DNA of 5,185 nt from an uncultured Thermomonas sp. (GTDB lineage: Bacteria; Pseudomonadota; Gammaproteobacteria; Xanthomonadales; Xanthomonadaceae), in assembly GCA_946480065.1 (NCBI GenBank), contig CAMLJA010000161.1:1-5185 (forward strand), in the 5' to 3' direction. Under the pieces are notes generated by a model. That model was not told the origin of the DNA. It saw nothing but the letters and a program-made list of their open reading frames with translations, and ran no database searches. The position numbers and the translations under genes were made by a program. Positions 1-5,185 of this stretch are shown here, piece after piece (within the stretch, counting starts at the first letter, position 1; every line of letters starts with the position of its first letter).

Positions 1-515
1 AGTTCGTCGCGGATGCGCTGCTTGAGGCGTCCGATCTTGGTGGAGACGTTGGATTCGCCGATGCCGAGGATCTCGGCGATCTCGCGCTGCGGGCGCTCTT
101 CCAGGTAGAGCAGCAGCAGGGCGCGGTCCAGCGGCGGCTGCCGCGCGATGAACGCCTGCAGCAGGCGCACGTGCTGCTCGCGCTCGGGGTCGCCGGCGGC
201 GGGATCGGGCACGTCGTGCAGGCGTTCGTCCAGCGGCACCGCGTCGTGGCGCGCGCGCAGCGACTGGCTGCGGACATGGCTGATCGCCACGTTCAGCGCC
301 ACCCGGTACATCCAGGTGGAAAAGCTGCGCGCGGGATCGTAGCGGGGATAGGCCTGCCACAGCCGCGCGGCGATCTCCTGCGCCAGGTCCGCGCGGTCCT
401 CGGGCGCCCGGGCGTAGGTGCCCGCGACCTTGAACACGATGCGGGCGTGCCGCTGCAGCAGCGCGGCGAAATCCGCGCGGCGTTCGTCGACGGTCATGGT
501 GGCGCTGGTGTCCAT
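1..515 (-). CDS. ECF-type RNA polymerase sigma factor (3' end cut by window edge)
   Basis: Alternative sigma factor of the sigma-70/ECF class, which directs RNA polymerase to a small regulon and is usually held by an anti-sigma factor. Read on the minus strand, 171 complete codons are present. Region 2 runs from about residue 22 to 83, with the DLAQEI segment at 43-48 and the FSTWMYRVALNVA stretch at 65-77, which matches the promoter-melting part of the family. Region 4 spans about residues 127-171, with the helix-turn-helix REIAEILGIGESNVSTKI at 144-161. An ECF protein is commonly 170-200 residues, so only the extreme C-terminus should be missing. No region 1.1 or region 3 is present, as expected for ECF factors. 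I chose ATG at 515; an in-frame GTG at 542 with a better Shine-Dalgarno and an in-frame ATG at 497 are alternatives. An anti-sigma gene, if present, would lie beyond the left edge. The regulon cannot be told from this sequence. Confidence 0.93.
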   Translation of the reverse strand, partial: MDTSATMTVDERRADFAALLQRHARIVFKVAGTYARAPEDRADLAQEIAARLWQAYPRYDPARSFSTWMYRVALNVAISHVRSQSLRARHDAVPLDERLHDVPDPAAGDPEREQHVRLLQAFIARQPPLDRALLLLYLEERPQREIAEILGIGESNVSTKIGRLKQRIRDE

Positions 516-587
516 GGTGTCCCCGGCGCATCCCGTGCGCACTTCGCCTCCATGGTTCGCGGCGGGGGCGGAAACCTCACACCCGGA
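516..587 (-). promoter_or_regulatory. Upstream region of the sigma factor gene
   Basis: This 72-base gap separates the stop of the S4 gene from the sigma factor start. On the minus strand it contains GGAGG at 551-547, four bases before an in-frame GTG (542-540), and a weaker GGGGA near 525-520 before the ATG at 515. No canonical GGAAC/CGTC-type ECF promoter pair and no stem-loop followed by a T-run could be identified. The region probably holds the sigma factor promoter because it is the second-longest gap in the window, but no specific element is supported. Confidence 0.4.
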
Positions 588-809
588 TCAGCCGGCCCCG
601 ACCACCCGGATCTCCACCGCGCCCAGCCGGACCCGCTGGCCGGCGCGGATCTTGGCGGTCTTGCGCAGCTCCACGGCGCCGTCCACCCGCACGGCGCCGC
701 TGGCCACCAGCTGCTTGCCGGCGCCCCCCGAATCGCACAGGCCGGCCAGCTTCAGCAGCTGGTTGAGTTCGATGAAATCGCGGTCGAGTTCGAAGTCGAG
801 GGTCTGCAT
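588..809 (-). CDS. ybcJ: S4 domain RNA-binding protein, YbcJ family
   Basis: Small cytoplasmic RNA-binding protein made almost entirely of one S4 domain, the alpha-L fold found in ribosomal protein S4 and many RNA-modifying enzymes. The protein has 73 residues, close to E. coli YbcJ (about 70). The family signature is clear: IELNQLLKLAGLCDSGGAGK at residues 13-32, followed by ASGAVRVDGAVELRKTAKI at 36-54 and AGQRVRLG at 56-63. The basic RKTAK turn is the expected RNA contact. The family is thought to bind structured RNA, possibly in ribosome or tRNA metabolism; its exact role is not established. It starts 15 bases after the gspB stop, but no Shine-Dalgarno precedes the ATG. Instead a TATCCT hexamer lies six bases upstream, so it may have its own leaderless transcript. 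The symbol is given by family resemblance only. Confidence 0.92.
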   Translation of the reverse strand: MQTLDFELDRDFIELNQLLKLAGLCDSGGAGKQLVASGAVRVDGAVELRKTAKIRAGQRVRLGAVEIRVVGAG

Positions 810-815
810 GTCGGC

Positions 816-821
816 AGGATA
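816..821 (-). promoter_or_regulatory. Candidate -10 element for the S4 gene (TATCCT)
   Basis: On the minus strand TATCCT is followed by six bases (GCCGAC) and then the ATG at 809. This spacing would place transcription initiation at the A of the start codon, giving a leaderless mRNA. The same hexamer at the same distance precedes the DUF72 gene. No good -35 box lies 16-18 bases upstream, and the site overlaps the end of gspB (stop at 827-825), so the call is tentative. Confidence 0.35.
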
Positions 822-824
822 CCG

Positions 825-1487
825 TCAGGGCAGCGGCACCCGCGCCCGCTGTCCGTCGCGCTCGACCACCACGCCGTCGCGGCGGATCTCCACCACCTCC
901 AGCCCGCCGCTGCGGTCGCCTTCCTGCATCCGCCGGCCGTCGACGATGACGAAGCGGCGCGCCGGATCTGCATCCCACATGTGCATGCTCAGCCGCACCG
1001 GCGGCAGCGCGGTGGCGGCGATGTCGGGGACGGCCGCGGGTTCGGGCGCGATCGCGGCCGGGGCCGGTGCCGGCCGCGGGTCGGGTGGCGGGCCGCTCAT
1101 CGGACGCGGCCGCGGGCTGGCGGCGGCAGGTGCGACGGGTGGCGACGCGGGGGCGGTGCGCACCGGCGGCGCGGGCTCGACGCCGGCATCAGGGGCGGGC
1201 GCGGCGGCACGGACGCGCGGGACCACCGCGGGCGTCGCCGGACCCACGGGCGCCGAGTGTTCCGCCGCCACCTGCGGGTTGGCGGCCGCTGCCGGTGCCG
1301 GGCGCCGCGCCTGCCAGGCCAGCGCCAAGACCACCGCCAGTGCGAGCGCCGCCAGTGCCCAGGCCCAGCGCGGAAACGCCGCGGCGCGCGCGGCCGGGAG
1401 CGGCGGGAGTTCGGTCGCCATGCCAGGCGCCTGGCCGCGGCGGCGTTCGGCTTCGGACTTGCGCAGGGCTTCCAGGATCAGCGACAT
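825..1487 (-). CDS. gspB: General secretion pathway protein B (GspB/ExeB), type II secretion accessory protein
   Basis: Inner-membrane partner of GspA. In Aeromonas the ExeA-ExeB complex is needed to assemble the type II secretin in the outer membrane, and related OutB/PulB proteins contact the secretin. The protein has 220 residues. It opens with the family hallmark MSLILEALRKSEAERRRGQ (1-19), a cytoplasmic segment, followed by a single membrane helix at about 41-57. A low-complexity Pro/Ala linker (about 62-158) can span the periplasm, as in TonB. The C-terminal GspB domain at about 160-220 includes LSMHMWDADPARRFVIVDG (166-184), the MQEGD motif (187-191) and the closing strand pair VVEIRRDGVVVERDGQRARV (198-217). 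The reading frame stays open upstream of the chosen start, but this ATG matches the family N-terminus and has GGAG eight bases before it. It lies five bases after the gspA stop, so the two are almost certainly co-transcribed. Confidence 0.95.
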   Translation of the reverse strand: MSLILEALRKSEAERRRGQAPGMATELPPLPAARAAAFPRWAWALAALALAVVLALAWQARRPAPAAAANPQVAAEHSAPVGPATPAVVPRVRAAAPAPDAGVEPAPPVRTAPASPPVAPAAASPRPRPMSGPPPDPRPAPAPAAIAPEPAAVPDIAATALPPVRLSMHMWDADPARRFVIVDGRRMQEGDRSGGLEVVEIRRDGVVVERDGQRARVPLP

Positions 1488-1492
1488 GCGGC

Positions 1493-3010
1493 TTACTCCA
1501 GCACCCGCAGCAGGTGCGGCCCGGGCGCGTCGCCGGCCAGCGCCATCTGCGTCAGCGGGCCGGCGATCCCGTCCGCCGGCAGTCCGCGCGCGGCCTGGAA
1601 GGTGGCGATCTCCGCGCGCGGCCGCGGCGCCGGCAGCGGGCCGACCCACAGCGCGGCGAATTCGCCGTCCCAGCGCGTCTGCAGCAGCACGCGGTCCAGG
1701 TCCACCGCGCGGCCGCCGATCTCCAGCCGCGCGCTGCGCGCGTCGGCGCCCAGCAGCAGCGCCCAGGCGCTGGCGCCGGCGTCCCGCAGGTGCAGCAGCA
1801 CCGGGCGGTCCAGCGCCAGCAGGGCGTCCAGGCGGGCGCGTCCTTGCACGCAGTGCACGGCCGGATCCGCCGGCGTGCACGGCCCGGCGGGATCCACGGT
1901 GATCGCGTCGGCCGGCAGCCGCCACAGTGCCAGCAGCCGCTGCCACGCCGGCACCGGGGCATCGCCGGTCACGCCGATGCGCTGCCCCAGCGCGGCGGCG
2001 TCGACGCGCTCCGGCTTCGCGGCGGTCGGCCCCGGTGCGGGCGAGGCCGCGACGGTGGGCGCGACGGCGGCCGCGTTCGCGCCGGCGGGGGAAGCCGCGC
2101 CCGGGGCGTCGCGCCGCAGCAGGGCCGCCGCCGCGACCGCCACCAGCGCCAGCCCCGCCGCGGCCGCCGGCCGCGGCCAGCGCGCGCGCGCCGGCGCCGG
2201 CGGCAGCACCTCGTCGGCGGCGGCATCCACCAGCCGGGCGTCGATGCCGGCGGCGTCGCGCGCGTAGCCCGCCAGCAGCGCGCGTTCGGCGACCACGTTG
2301 AGCAGCCGCGGGATGCCACCGGCGCGGGCGTGCAGGCGCCGCAGCGCGCGCGCGTCGAACGGGAAGCGCTCGCCGCCGGCCACCCGCCAGCGGTGGCGCA
2401 GGTAGGCCTCGGTGCCGGCCGCGTCCAGCGGGGTCAGGTGGAAGCGGGCGGTGATGCGCTGGGCCAGCTGGCGCAGCTCCGGGCGCGCCAGCAGGGTGCG
2501 CAGCTCGGGCTGGCCGAGCAGCAGCACCTGCAGCAGCTTCTGGGTGTCGGTCTCCAGGTTGGTGAGCAGCCGCACCTGCTCGAGCGCGTCGGCCGGCAGG
2601 TTCTGCGCCTCGTCGATCAGCAGCACCACCCGCAGGCCCTGCGCGTAGGCGTCCAGCAGGTAGGCGTTGAGCGCGTCCACCAGGGCCTTGGGCGAGCCGC
2701 GGCGGCCTTCGATGTCGACGTGCAGTTCCTCGCACACCGTCTCCAGCAGTTCGGTGGCGTCCTGCCGCGGGTTCAGCACCAGCGCCACCCGCGCGTGCGC
2801 GGGCAGCTGCTCCAGCAGCAGCCGGCTCAGCGTGGTCTTGCCGGTGCCCACCTCGCCGGTGAGCTGCACGAAGCCGCCGCCGCCGCCCTGGTCGATGCCG
2901 AACAGCAGGTGCGCCAGCGCGTCGCGGTGGCCCTCGCCCAGGTGGACGAAGCGCGGGTCCGGGGTGATCGAGAACGGCGCTTCGCGCAGGCCGTAGTAGC
3001 CGAGGTACAT
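1493..3010 (-). CDS. gspA: General secretion pathway protein A (GspA/ExeA), AAA ATPase with peptidoglycan-binding domain
   Basis: Inner-membrane ATPase that works with GspB; ExeA homologues bind peptidoglycan and help the type II secretin assemble across the cell wall. The protein has 505 residues, near the usual family size of about 540. The N-terminus MYLGYYGLREAPFSITPDPR (1-20) is typical. The cytoplasmic AAA domain carries Walker A GEVGTGKT (52-59), Walker B VVLLIDEAQ (128-136), a sensor-1-like LLGQPEL (164-170) and a GGIPRLLN sensor-2 region (231-238). One membrane helix follows at about 281-298, then an Ala/Pro-rich linker to about 340. The periplasmic part has a middle domain (about 350-460, Cys378 and Cys387) and a short peptidoglycan-binding repeat at about 468-491 (TFQAARGLPADGIAGPLTQM, 470-489). 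It starts 38 bases after the transporter stop with only a weak AGG upstream. No gspC-N genes are visible here, so the main secretion operon lies elsewhere or outside the window. Confidence 0.96.
   Translation of the reverse strand: MYLGYYGLREAPFSITPDPRFVHLGEGHRDALAHLLFGIDQGGGGGFVQLTGEVGTGKTTLSRLLLEQLPAHARVALVLNPRQDATELLETVCEELHVDIEGRRGSPKALVDALNAYLLDAYAQGLRVVLLIDEAQNLPADALEQVRLLTNLETDTQKLLQVLLLGQPELRTLLARPELRQLAQRITARFHLTPLDAAGTEAYLRHRWRVAGGERFPFDARALRRLHARAGGIPRLLNVVAERALLAGYARDAAGIDARLVDAAADEVLPPAPARARWPRPAAAAGLALVAVAAAALLRRDAPGAASPAGANAAAVAPTVAASPAPGPTAAKPERVDAAALGQRIGVTGDAPVPAWQRLLALWRLPADAITVDPAGPCTPADPAVHCVQGRARLDALLALDRPVLLHLRDAGASAWALLLGADARSARLEIGGRAVDLDRVLLQTRWDGEFAALWVGPLPAPRPRAEIATFQAARGLPADGIAGPLTQMALAGDAPGPHLLRVLE
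1496..1499 (-). promoter_or_regulatory. Shine-Dalgarno GGAG of gspB inside the end of gspA
   Basis: Reading on the minus strand, GGAG lies in the last codons of gspA, directly before its TAA stop and eight bases before the gspB ATG. It fixes the gspB start and suggests that ribosomes finishing gspA re-initiate on gspB, which would keep the two partners in proportion. Confidence 0.7.
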
Positions 3011-3048
3011 GCGGCTAGCCTGCCACGCACTCGGCGCGGGCGCACGGC

Positions 3049-4011
3049 TCAGTCATGGCCGGCCACCTGCCGCGATTCGCTGACGCCCAGCAGCTCGGCG
3101 TGCGCGGCCGGCTCGCCGCCGCGGCGCCCGGCCAGCAGCCCCTGCGCGAACACCACGCCCAGGATGATGGCCACCCCCAGGTAGAAGCGCGCGCTGAGCT
3201 CCTGCTGCTCGCCGAAGATCAGCGCCGCCAGCACGATGGCGTAGACCGGTTCCAGGTTGACCGAAAGCTGCGCGGTGAACGCCGACAGGTGGCGCAGTGC
3301 CACCAGGCACAGCGCGAACGGGAACAGCGTGCAGGCCAGCGACAGCAGCAGCAGCCACAGCGCGTCCTGGCCCGACGGCGGCACCAGCAGCGGGCCGGCG
3401 AAGGCGGGTACCAGCAGCGGCATCAGCGGCGCCAGCACGGTCAGGGTGGCGGTGCCGGCGCCCAACTCCAGCGCGGTCACGGTGAGCGGATCGCCGCCGT
3501 CGACCATGCGCTTGTTGAGGGTGCCGAACAGCGCCACGAACAGCGCCGACGCCACCCCCGCCAGGATCCCCGCGTGCATGCCGTCGGGCACCCCGCCGAC
3601 CACCAGCCAGATCCCCGGCAGCGAGGCCAGGCCCAGCGCCAGGTCGCGCGGCTGGAACCGCTGGCGGGTGAGCAGCGGCTCCACCAGCGCCGTCATCGGG
3701 GTGGCGAAGGCGATGCAGGTGGCCGCCACCGACGCGTTCGCCAGCTTGATCGCGCCGTAGAAGGTCAGCCAGTGCAGCGCCACCAGCGCGCCGATCCCGG
3801 CGTAGGCCCAGCGGGTGCGCGCCGGCATCGCCGCCAGCCCGCGCCAGACCCGCGGCAGCAGCGCCAGCGCCGCCACCACGATCAGCATCCGCCACCACAC
3901 CAGCGGCAGCGCCGGCAGGCTGATCAGCTTGCCGAGGATGGCGGTGAAGCCCCACAGCAGCACGCACAGGTGGATCTGCCAGAGCGCGCGGGTGGTCTCG
4001 GGGGTTCGCAT
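3049..4011 (-). CDS. DMT-superfamily transporter with two EamA domains
   Basis: Inner-membrane protein of the drug/metabolite transporter superfamily, which contains exporters of amino acids, metabolites and drugs; the substrate cannot be read from sequence. The protein has 320 residues, slightly longer than the usual 290-300, with about ten hydrophobic helices in two EamA repeats. Repeat one covers about residues 11-139 and includes LHWLTFYGAIKLANASVAAT (79-98) and the end motif PMTALVEPLL (105-114). Repeat two covers about 147-293 and includes LNKRM (165-169), LRHLSAFTAQLSVNLEPVYA (239-258) and the closing IFGEQ (265-269). The C-terminal 27 residues form a hydrophilic cytoplasmic tail that accounts for the extra length. 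The ATG at 4011 places the first helix ten residues in; there is no Shine-Dalgarno, but CAGAAT lies six bases upstream. The gene follows the DUF72 gene by 30 bases and precedes gspA by 38; no functional link with either is evident. Confidence 0.95.
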   Translation of the reverse strand: MRTPETTRALWQIHLCVLLWGFTAILGKLISLPALPLVWWRMLIVVAALALLPRVWRGLAAMPARTRWAYAGIGALVALHWLTFYGAIKLANASVAATCIAFATPMTALVEPLLTRQRFQPRDLALGLASLPGIWLVVGGVPDGMHAGILAGVASALFVALFGTLNKRMVDGGDPLTVTALELGAGTATLTVLAPLMPLLVPAFAGPLLVPPSGQDALWLLLLSLACTLFPFALCLVALRHLSAFTAQLSVNLEPVYAIVLAALIFGEQQELSARFYLGVAIILGVVFAQGLLAGRRGGEPAAHAELLGVSESRQVAGHD

Positions 4012-4017
4012 CCGCGC

Positions 4018-4023
4018 ATTCTG
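4018..4023 (-). promoter_or_regulatory. Possible -10 element for the EamA transporter gene (CAGAAT)
   Basis: On the minus strand CAGAAT is followed by six bases and then the ATG at 4011, the same geometry as the TATCCT hexamers before the DUF72 and S4 genes. It departs from the -10 consensus at two positions and no -35 match was found, so it is only a weak candidate for a leaderless promoter. A five-base stem GCCGG/CCGGC with a four-base loop lies immediately upstream at 4023-4036. Confidence 0.22.
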
Positions 4024-4041
4024 CCGGCAAACCGGCCCCGC

Positions 4042-4863
4042 TCAGCGCGCCAGCCGCTCGATCAGCGCCATCGCGGCGGCGGGGTTGCGCTCCTTGGCGG
4101 CGCTGATGAAGAACACGAAGACGTCGCGCGGCGCGGCCGCGGGCGCGTCCCCCGCGATCCGCGGCAGGTCGCCGGGCTCGCCGCCGGCGGCCCAGGCCCG
4201 CGCGCGCGCCGCCCAGGCCTCCAGCTCCGCGGCCGTGTAGCCGGTGGCCACCGCGGCGCGGGTGCGCATCAGCCGGGCGTAGACGAAGTCGGCGGTGACG
4301 TCGGCGAAGGAGGGGTGTTCCGGCGAATCGGTGTACACCGTGGCGAACCCGTGGCGGCGGGCCAGCGCGATGAACCCGGCATCGACGAACGCCGCATCGC
4401 GCACGTCCAGCACGTGGCGCAGCCGGACGCCGCCGGCCTCGGACGGCAGCAGCGCGCAGAAAGCCTCGAAGTCGTCTCGCGCCGGCGCGGTGCCGGCGTC
4501 GAACTGCCACACCAGCGGGCCCAGCTTGGGCCCCAGCGCGGCGATGCCGCCCACGAAGTCCTCCACCTGGCGGCCGGTCTTCGCCAGCGCCCGGGACTGC
4601 ATGATCCGCCGCGGCGCCTTGGCCGAGAACACGAACCCCTCCGGCGTCTCGTCGCGCCAGCGGGCGTAGGTGGCCGGCTGCTGGGTGCCGTAGTAGGTGC
4701 CGTTGATCTCGATCGCGCTGACGCGGCGGCTGGCGTATTCCAGCTCGCGGCGCTGCACCAGGCCCTTCGGGTAGAAGTTGTCGCGCCAGGGCGCGTAGGT
4801 CCAGCCGCCGATGCCGACGCGGATGCGGTCGATCGCGGGCACGCCGGCGGCGAACAGGTCCAT
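4042..4863 (-). CDS. DUF72 domain-containing protein (YecE-like)
   Basis: Cytoplasmic protein of the DUF72 family, which adopts a TIM-barrel-like fold and has no established reaction. The protein has 273 residues from the ATG at 4863, a normal family length. The diagnostic motifs are in order: RVGIGGWTY (15-23), the FYP motif (30-32), IEINGTYYGTQ (51-61), FVFSAKAPRRIMQSR (77-91), the RHVLDVRDAAF strand (149-159), DFVYARLM (192-199) and the C-terminal VFVFFISAAKERNPAAAMAL (248-267), equivalent to the family's closing Asn/Pro-Ala stretch. The conserved glycines, Trp21, Glu52 and Asn54 are present, so the protein looks intact. An ATG 60 bases upstream (4923) would add an Arg/Pro-rich tail with no family counterpart and would overlap the divergent promoter, so I rejected it. 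No Shine-Dalgarno is present; TATCCT lies six bases before the ATG. This is the first gene of the minus-strand series. Confidence 0.94.
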   Translation of the reverse strand: MDLFAAGVPAIDRIRVGIGGWTYAPWRDNFYPKGLVQRRELEYASRRVSAIEINGTYYGTQQPATYARWRDETPEGFVFSAKAPRRIMQSRALAKTGRQVEDFVGGIAALGPKLGPLVWQFDAGTAPARDDFEAFCALLPSEAGGVRLRHVLDVRDAAFVDAGFIALARRHGFATVYTDSPEHPSFADVTADFVYARLMRTRAAVATGYTAAELEAWAARARAWAAGGEPGDLPRIAGDAPAAAPRDVFVFFISAAKERNPAAAMALIERLAR

Positions 4864-4869
4864 CGCCGC

Positions 4870-4875
4870 AGGATA
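4870..4875 (-). promoter_or_regulatory. Candidate -10 element for the DUF72 gene (TATCCT)
   Basis: On the minus strand TATCCT, then GCGGCG, then the ATG at 4863. The hexamer therefore occupies -12 to -7 if transcription starts at the A of the ATG. Because no gene lies directly upstream on this strand, a promoter is required somewhere here, which makes this candidate more credible than the similar sites inside the gene series. No clear -35 hexamer was found at 16-18 bases. Confidence 0.45.
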
Positions 4876-4920
4876 GCCGGGCGTGACCGATGGCGCATCG
4901 CCCCGGCGGCGCGGCGGCGG

Positions 4921-4926
4921 CATACT
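4921..4926 (+). promoter_or_regulatory. Candidate -10 element for the serine hydrolase gene (CATACT)
   Basis: CATACT differs from TATAAT at two positions and stands out in the GC-rich 95-base divergent region. Initiation about seven bases downstream would give a leader of roughly 26 bases before the ATG at 4959. The leader ends in a G-rich stretch (GGGGTGG at 4949-4955) that could act as a weak ribosome-binding site. No convincing -35 box was seen. Confidence 0.4.
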
Positions 4927-4958
4927 CGGCGCTTCATCTGGACGAGACGGGGTGGTTC

Positions 4959-5185
4959 ATGCGGTATCGCACGCTGGCGGTGGCACTGGCGCTGACCCTG
5001 GCCGCTTCGGCGCCGCTGCAGGCGCAGGACGCGGCCGCGCAGGCGCCGGTCGCGGCGAACCGCGCTGCCGCCGCGCTGCCGGACGCGGCGCGCCTGGCGG
5101 AATTCGACGCCTTCGTGGCCGACGTGCAGAGGCGCTTCGACGTGCCCGGCGTGGCGGTGGCCATCGTCAGGGACGGCCGGGTGGT
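4959..5185 (+). CDS. Exported serine hydrolase, beta-lactamase/penicillin-binding superfamily (3' end cut by window edge)
   Basis: The first 75 codons of a plus-strand gene are present, divergent from the DUF72 gene. The N-terminus is a typical signal peptide: the short basic start MRYR, a hydrophobic core of Leu/Ala to about residue 18, and a cleavage site LQA-QD after residue 22, so the product should be exported to the periplasm or beyond. After an Ala-rich spacer, EFDAFVADVQRRFDVPGVAV (48-67) followed by AIVRDGRV (68-75) matches the opening helix and first strand of class C beta-lactamase-like serine hydrolases, where the FDVPG-type turn and the first beta strand are well conserved. The catalytic SxxK motif would lie beyond the right edge, so activity and substrate (peptide, ester or beta-lactam) cannot be judged. 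The protein could equally be an esterase, a D-aminopeptidase-like enzyme or a non-catalytic member. Confidence 0.85.
   Translation, partial: MRYRTLAVALALTLAASAPLQAQDAAAQAPVAANRAAAALPDAARLAEFDAFVADVQRRFDVPGVAVAIVRDGRV

Noticed and set aside
2180..2191. Alternating CG tract in gspA, with another at about 2344-2354
   Set aside because: Potential Z-DNA or slippage tract in principle, but Ala-Arg codons in a very GC-rich genome produce such runs routinely.
171..2267. Long plus-strand open frame of 698 codons, and similar ones at 1067-3184 and 3055-4995
   Set aside because: They lie antisense to well-recognised genes, have Arg/Gly/Ala/Pro/Gln-rich low-complexity products and match no family. High GC at third positions removes stop codons from the opposite strand, which explains them.
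1488..2735. Upstream extension of the gspB reading frame to 2735 on the minus strand (636 codons in all)
   Set aside because: The extension is out of frame within gspA and has no family resemblance. The gspB start at 1487 fits the conserved N-terminus and has a Shine-Dalgarno.
3011..3022. Palindrome GGCTAGCC at 3013-3020 just before gspA
   Set aside because: Eight bases, not extended by flanking pairs, without a T-run or a second copy; too short to call an operator or terminator.
4023..4036. Hairpin GCCGG/CCGGC between the DUF72 and transporter genes
   Set aside because: The stem has only five pairs and no following T-run on the transcribed strand, so it is not a supportable intrinsic terminator. 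Short GC stems are expected by chance in this composition.
3053..4510. Minus-strand open frame of 485 codons across the transporter and the DUF72 gene
   Set aside because: Its product is Arg/Ala/Gly-rich low complexity, while the transporter and DUF72 frames carry clear family motifs over the same bases.
4864..4923. Alternative DUF72 start at 4923, adding 20 residues
   Set aside because: The added Pro/Arg-rich segment has no counterpart in the family and overlaps the candidate promoter of the divergent gene; the ATG at 4863 places the conserved GxGGW motif at the usual position.
1..5185. Defence system, mobile element, CRISPR array, toxin-antitoxin pair, biosynthetic cluster or RNA gene
   Set aside because: All confidently read genes belong to known housekeeping or envelope families, with uniform base composition. 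No transposase, integrase, terminal repeats, array of repeats, or tRNA/rRNA signature was found on either strand.

Overview
The window is very GC-rich (roughly three quarters G+C by eye), with near-saturated G/C at third codon positions. It carries housekeeping and envelope genes of gammaproteobacterial type. The GspA/GspB pair, the DUF72 protein style, the weak Shine-Dalgarno sequences and the composition fit a Xanthomonadaceae/Lysobacteraceae genome (Lysobacter, Luteimonas or similar). That assignment is inference from protein style and composition, not a database match.

Six of the seven genes lie head to tail on the minus strand. In transcription order they are: a DUF72 protein (4863-4042), an EamA/DMT-type membrane transporter (4011-3049), the type II secretion accessory ATPase GspA/ExeA (3010-1493), its partner GspB/ExeB (1487-825), a 73-residue YbcJ-type S4 RNA-binding protein (809-588), and an ECF-type sigma factor whose 3' end is cut by the left edge (from 515). 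The gaps between them are 30, 38, 5, 15 and 72 bases, and no convincing intrinsic terminator was seen in any of them. At the right end a divergent plus-strand gene begins at 4959; it encodes an exported serine hydrolase of the beta-lactamase superfamily and is cut by the right edge. The 95 bases between 4863 and 4959 form a divergent promoter region.

The clearest functional unit is gspA-gspB, only five bases apart and with a Shine-Dalgarno for gspB inside the end of gspA. Together they are expected to help insert or assemble the type II secretin through the peptidoglycan. No other gsp genes are in the window. The S4 protein, transporter, DUF72 protein and sigma factor have no evident shared pathway with them.

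I found no convincing new biological system; this looks like an ordinary chromosomal region. The observation most worth testing is an arrangement in which DUF72, S4 and more weakly EamA and gspA have a -10-like hexamer ending exactly six bases before the ATG, as expected of leaderless transcripts. No tRNA, rRNA, CRISPR array, insertion sequence or attachment site was seen.
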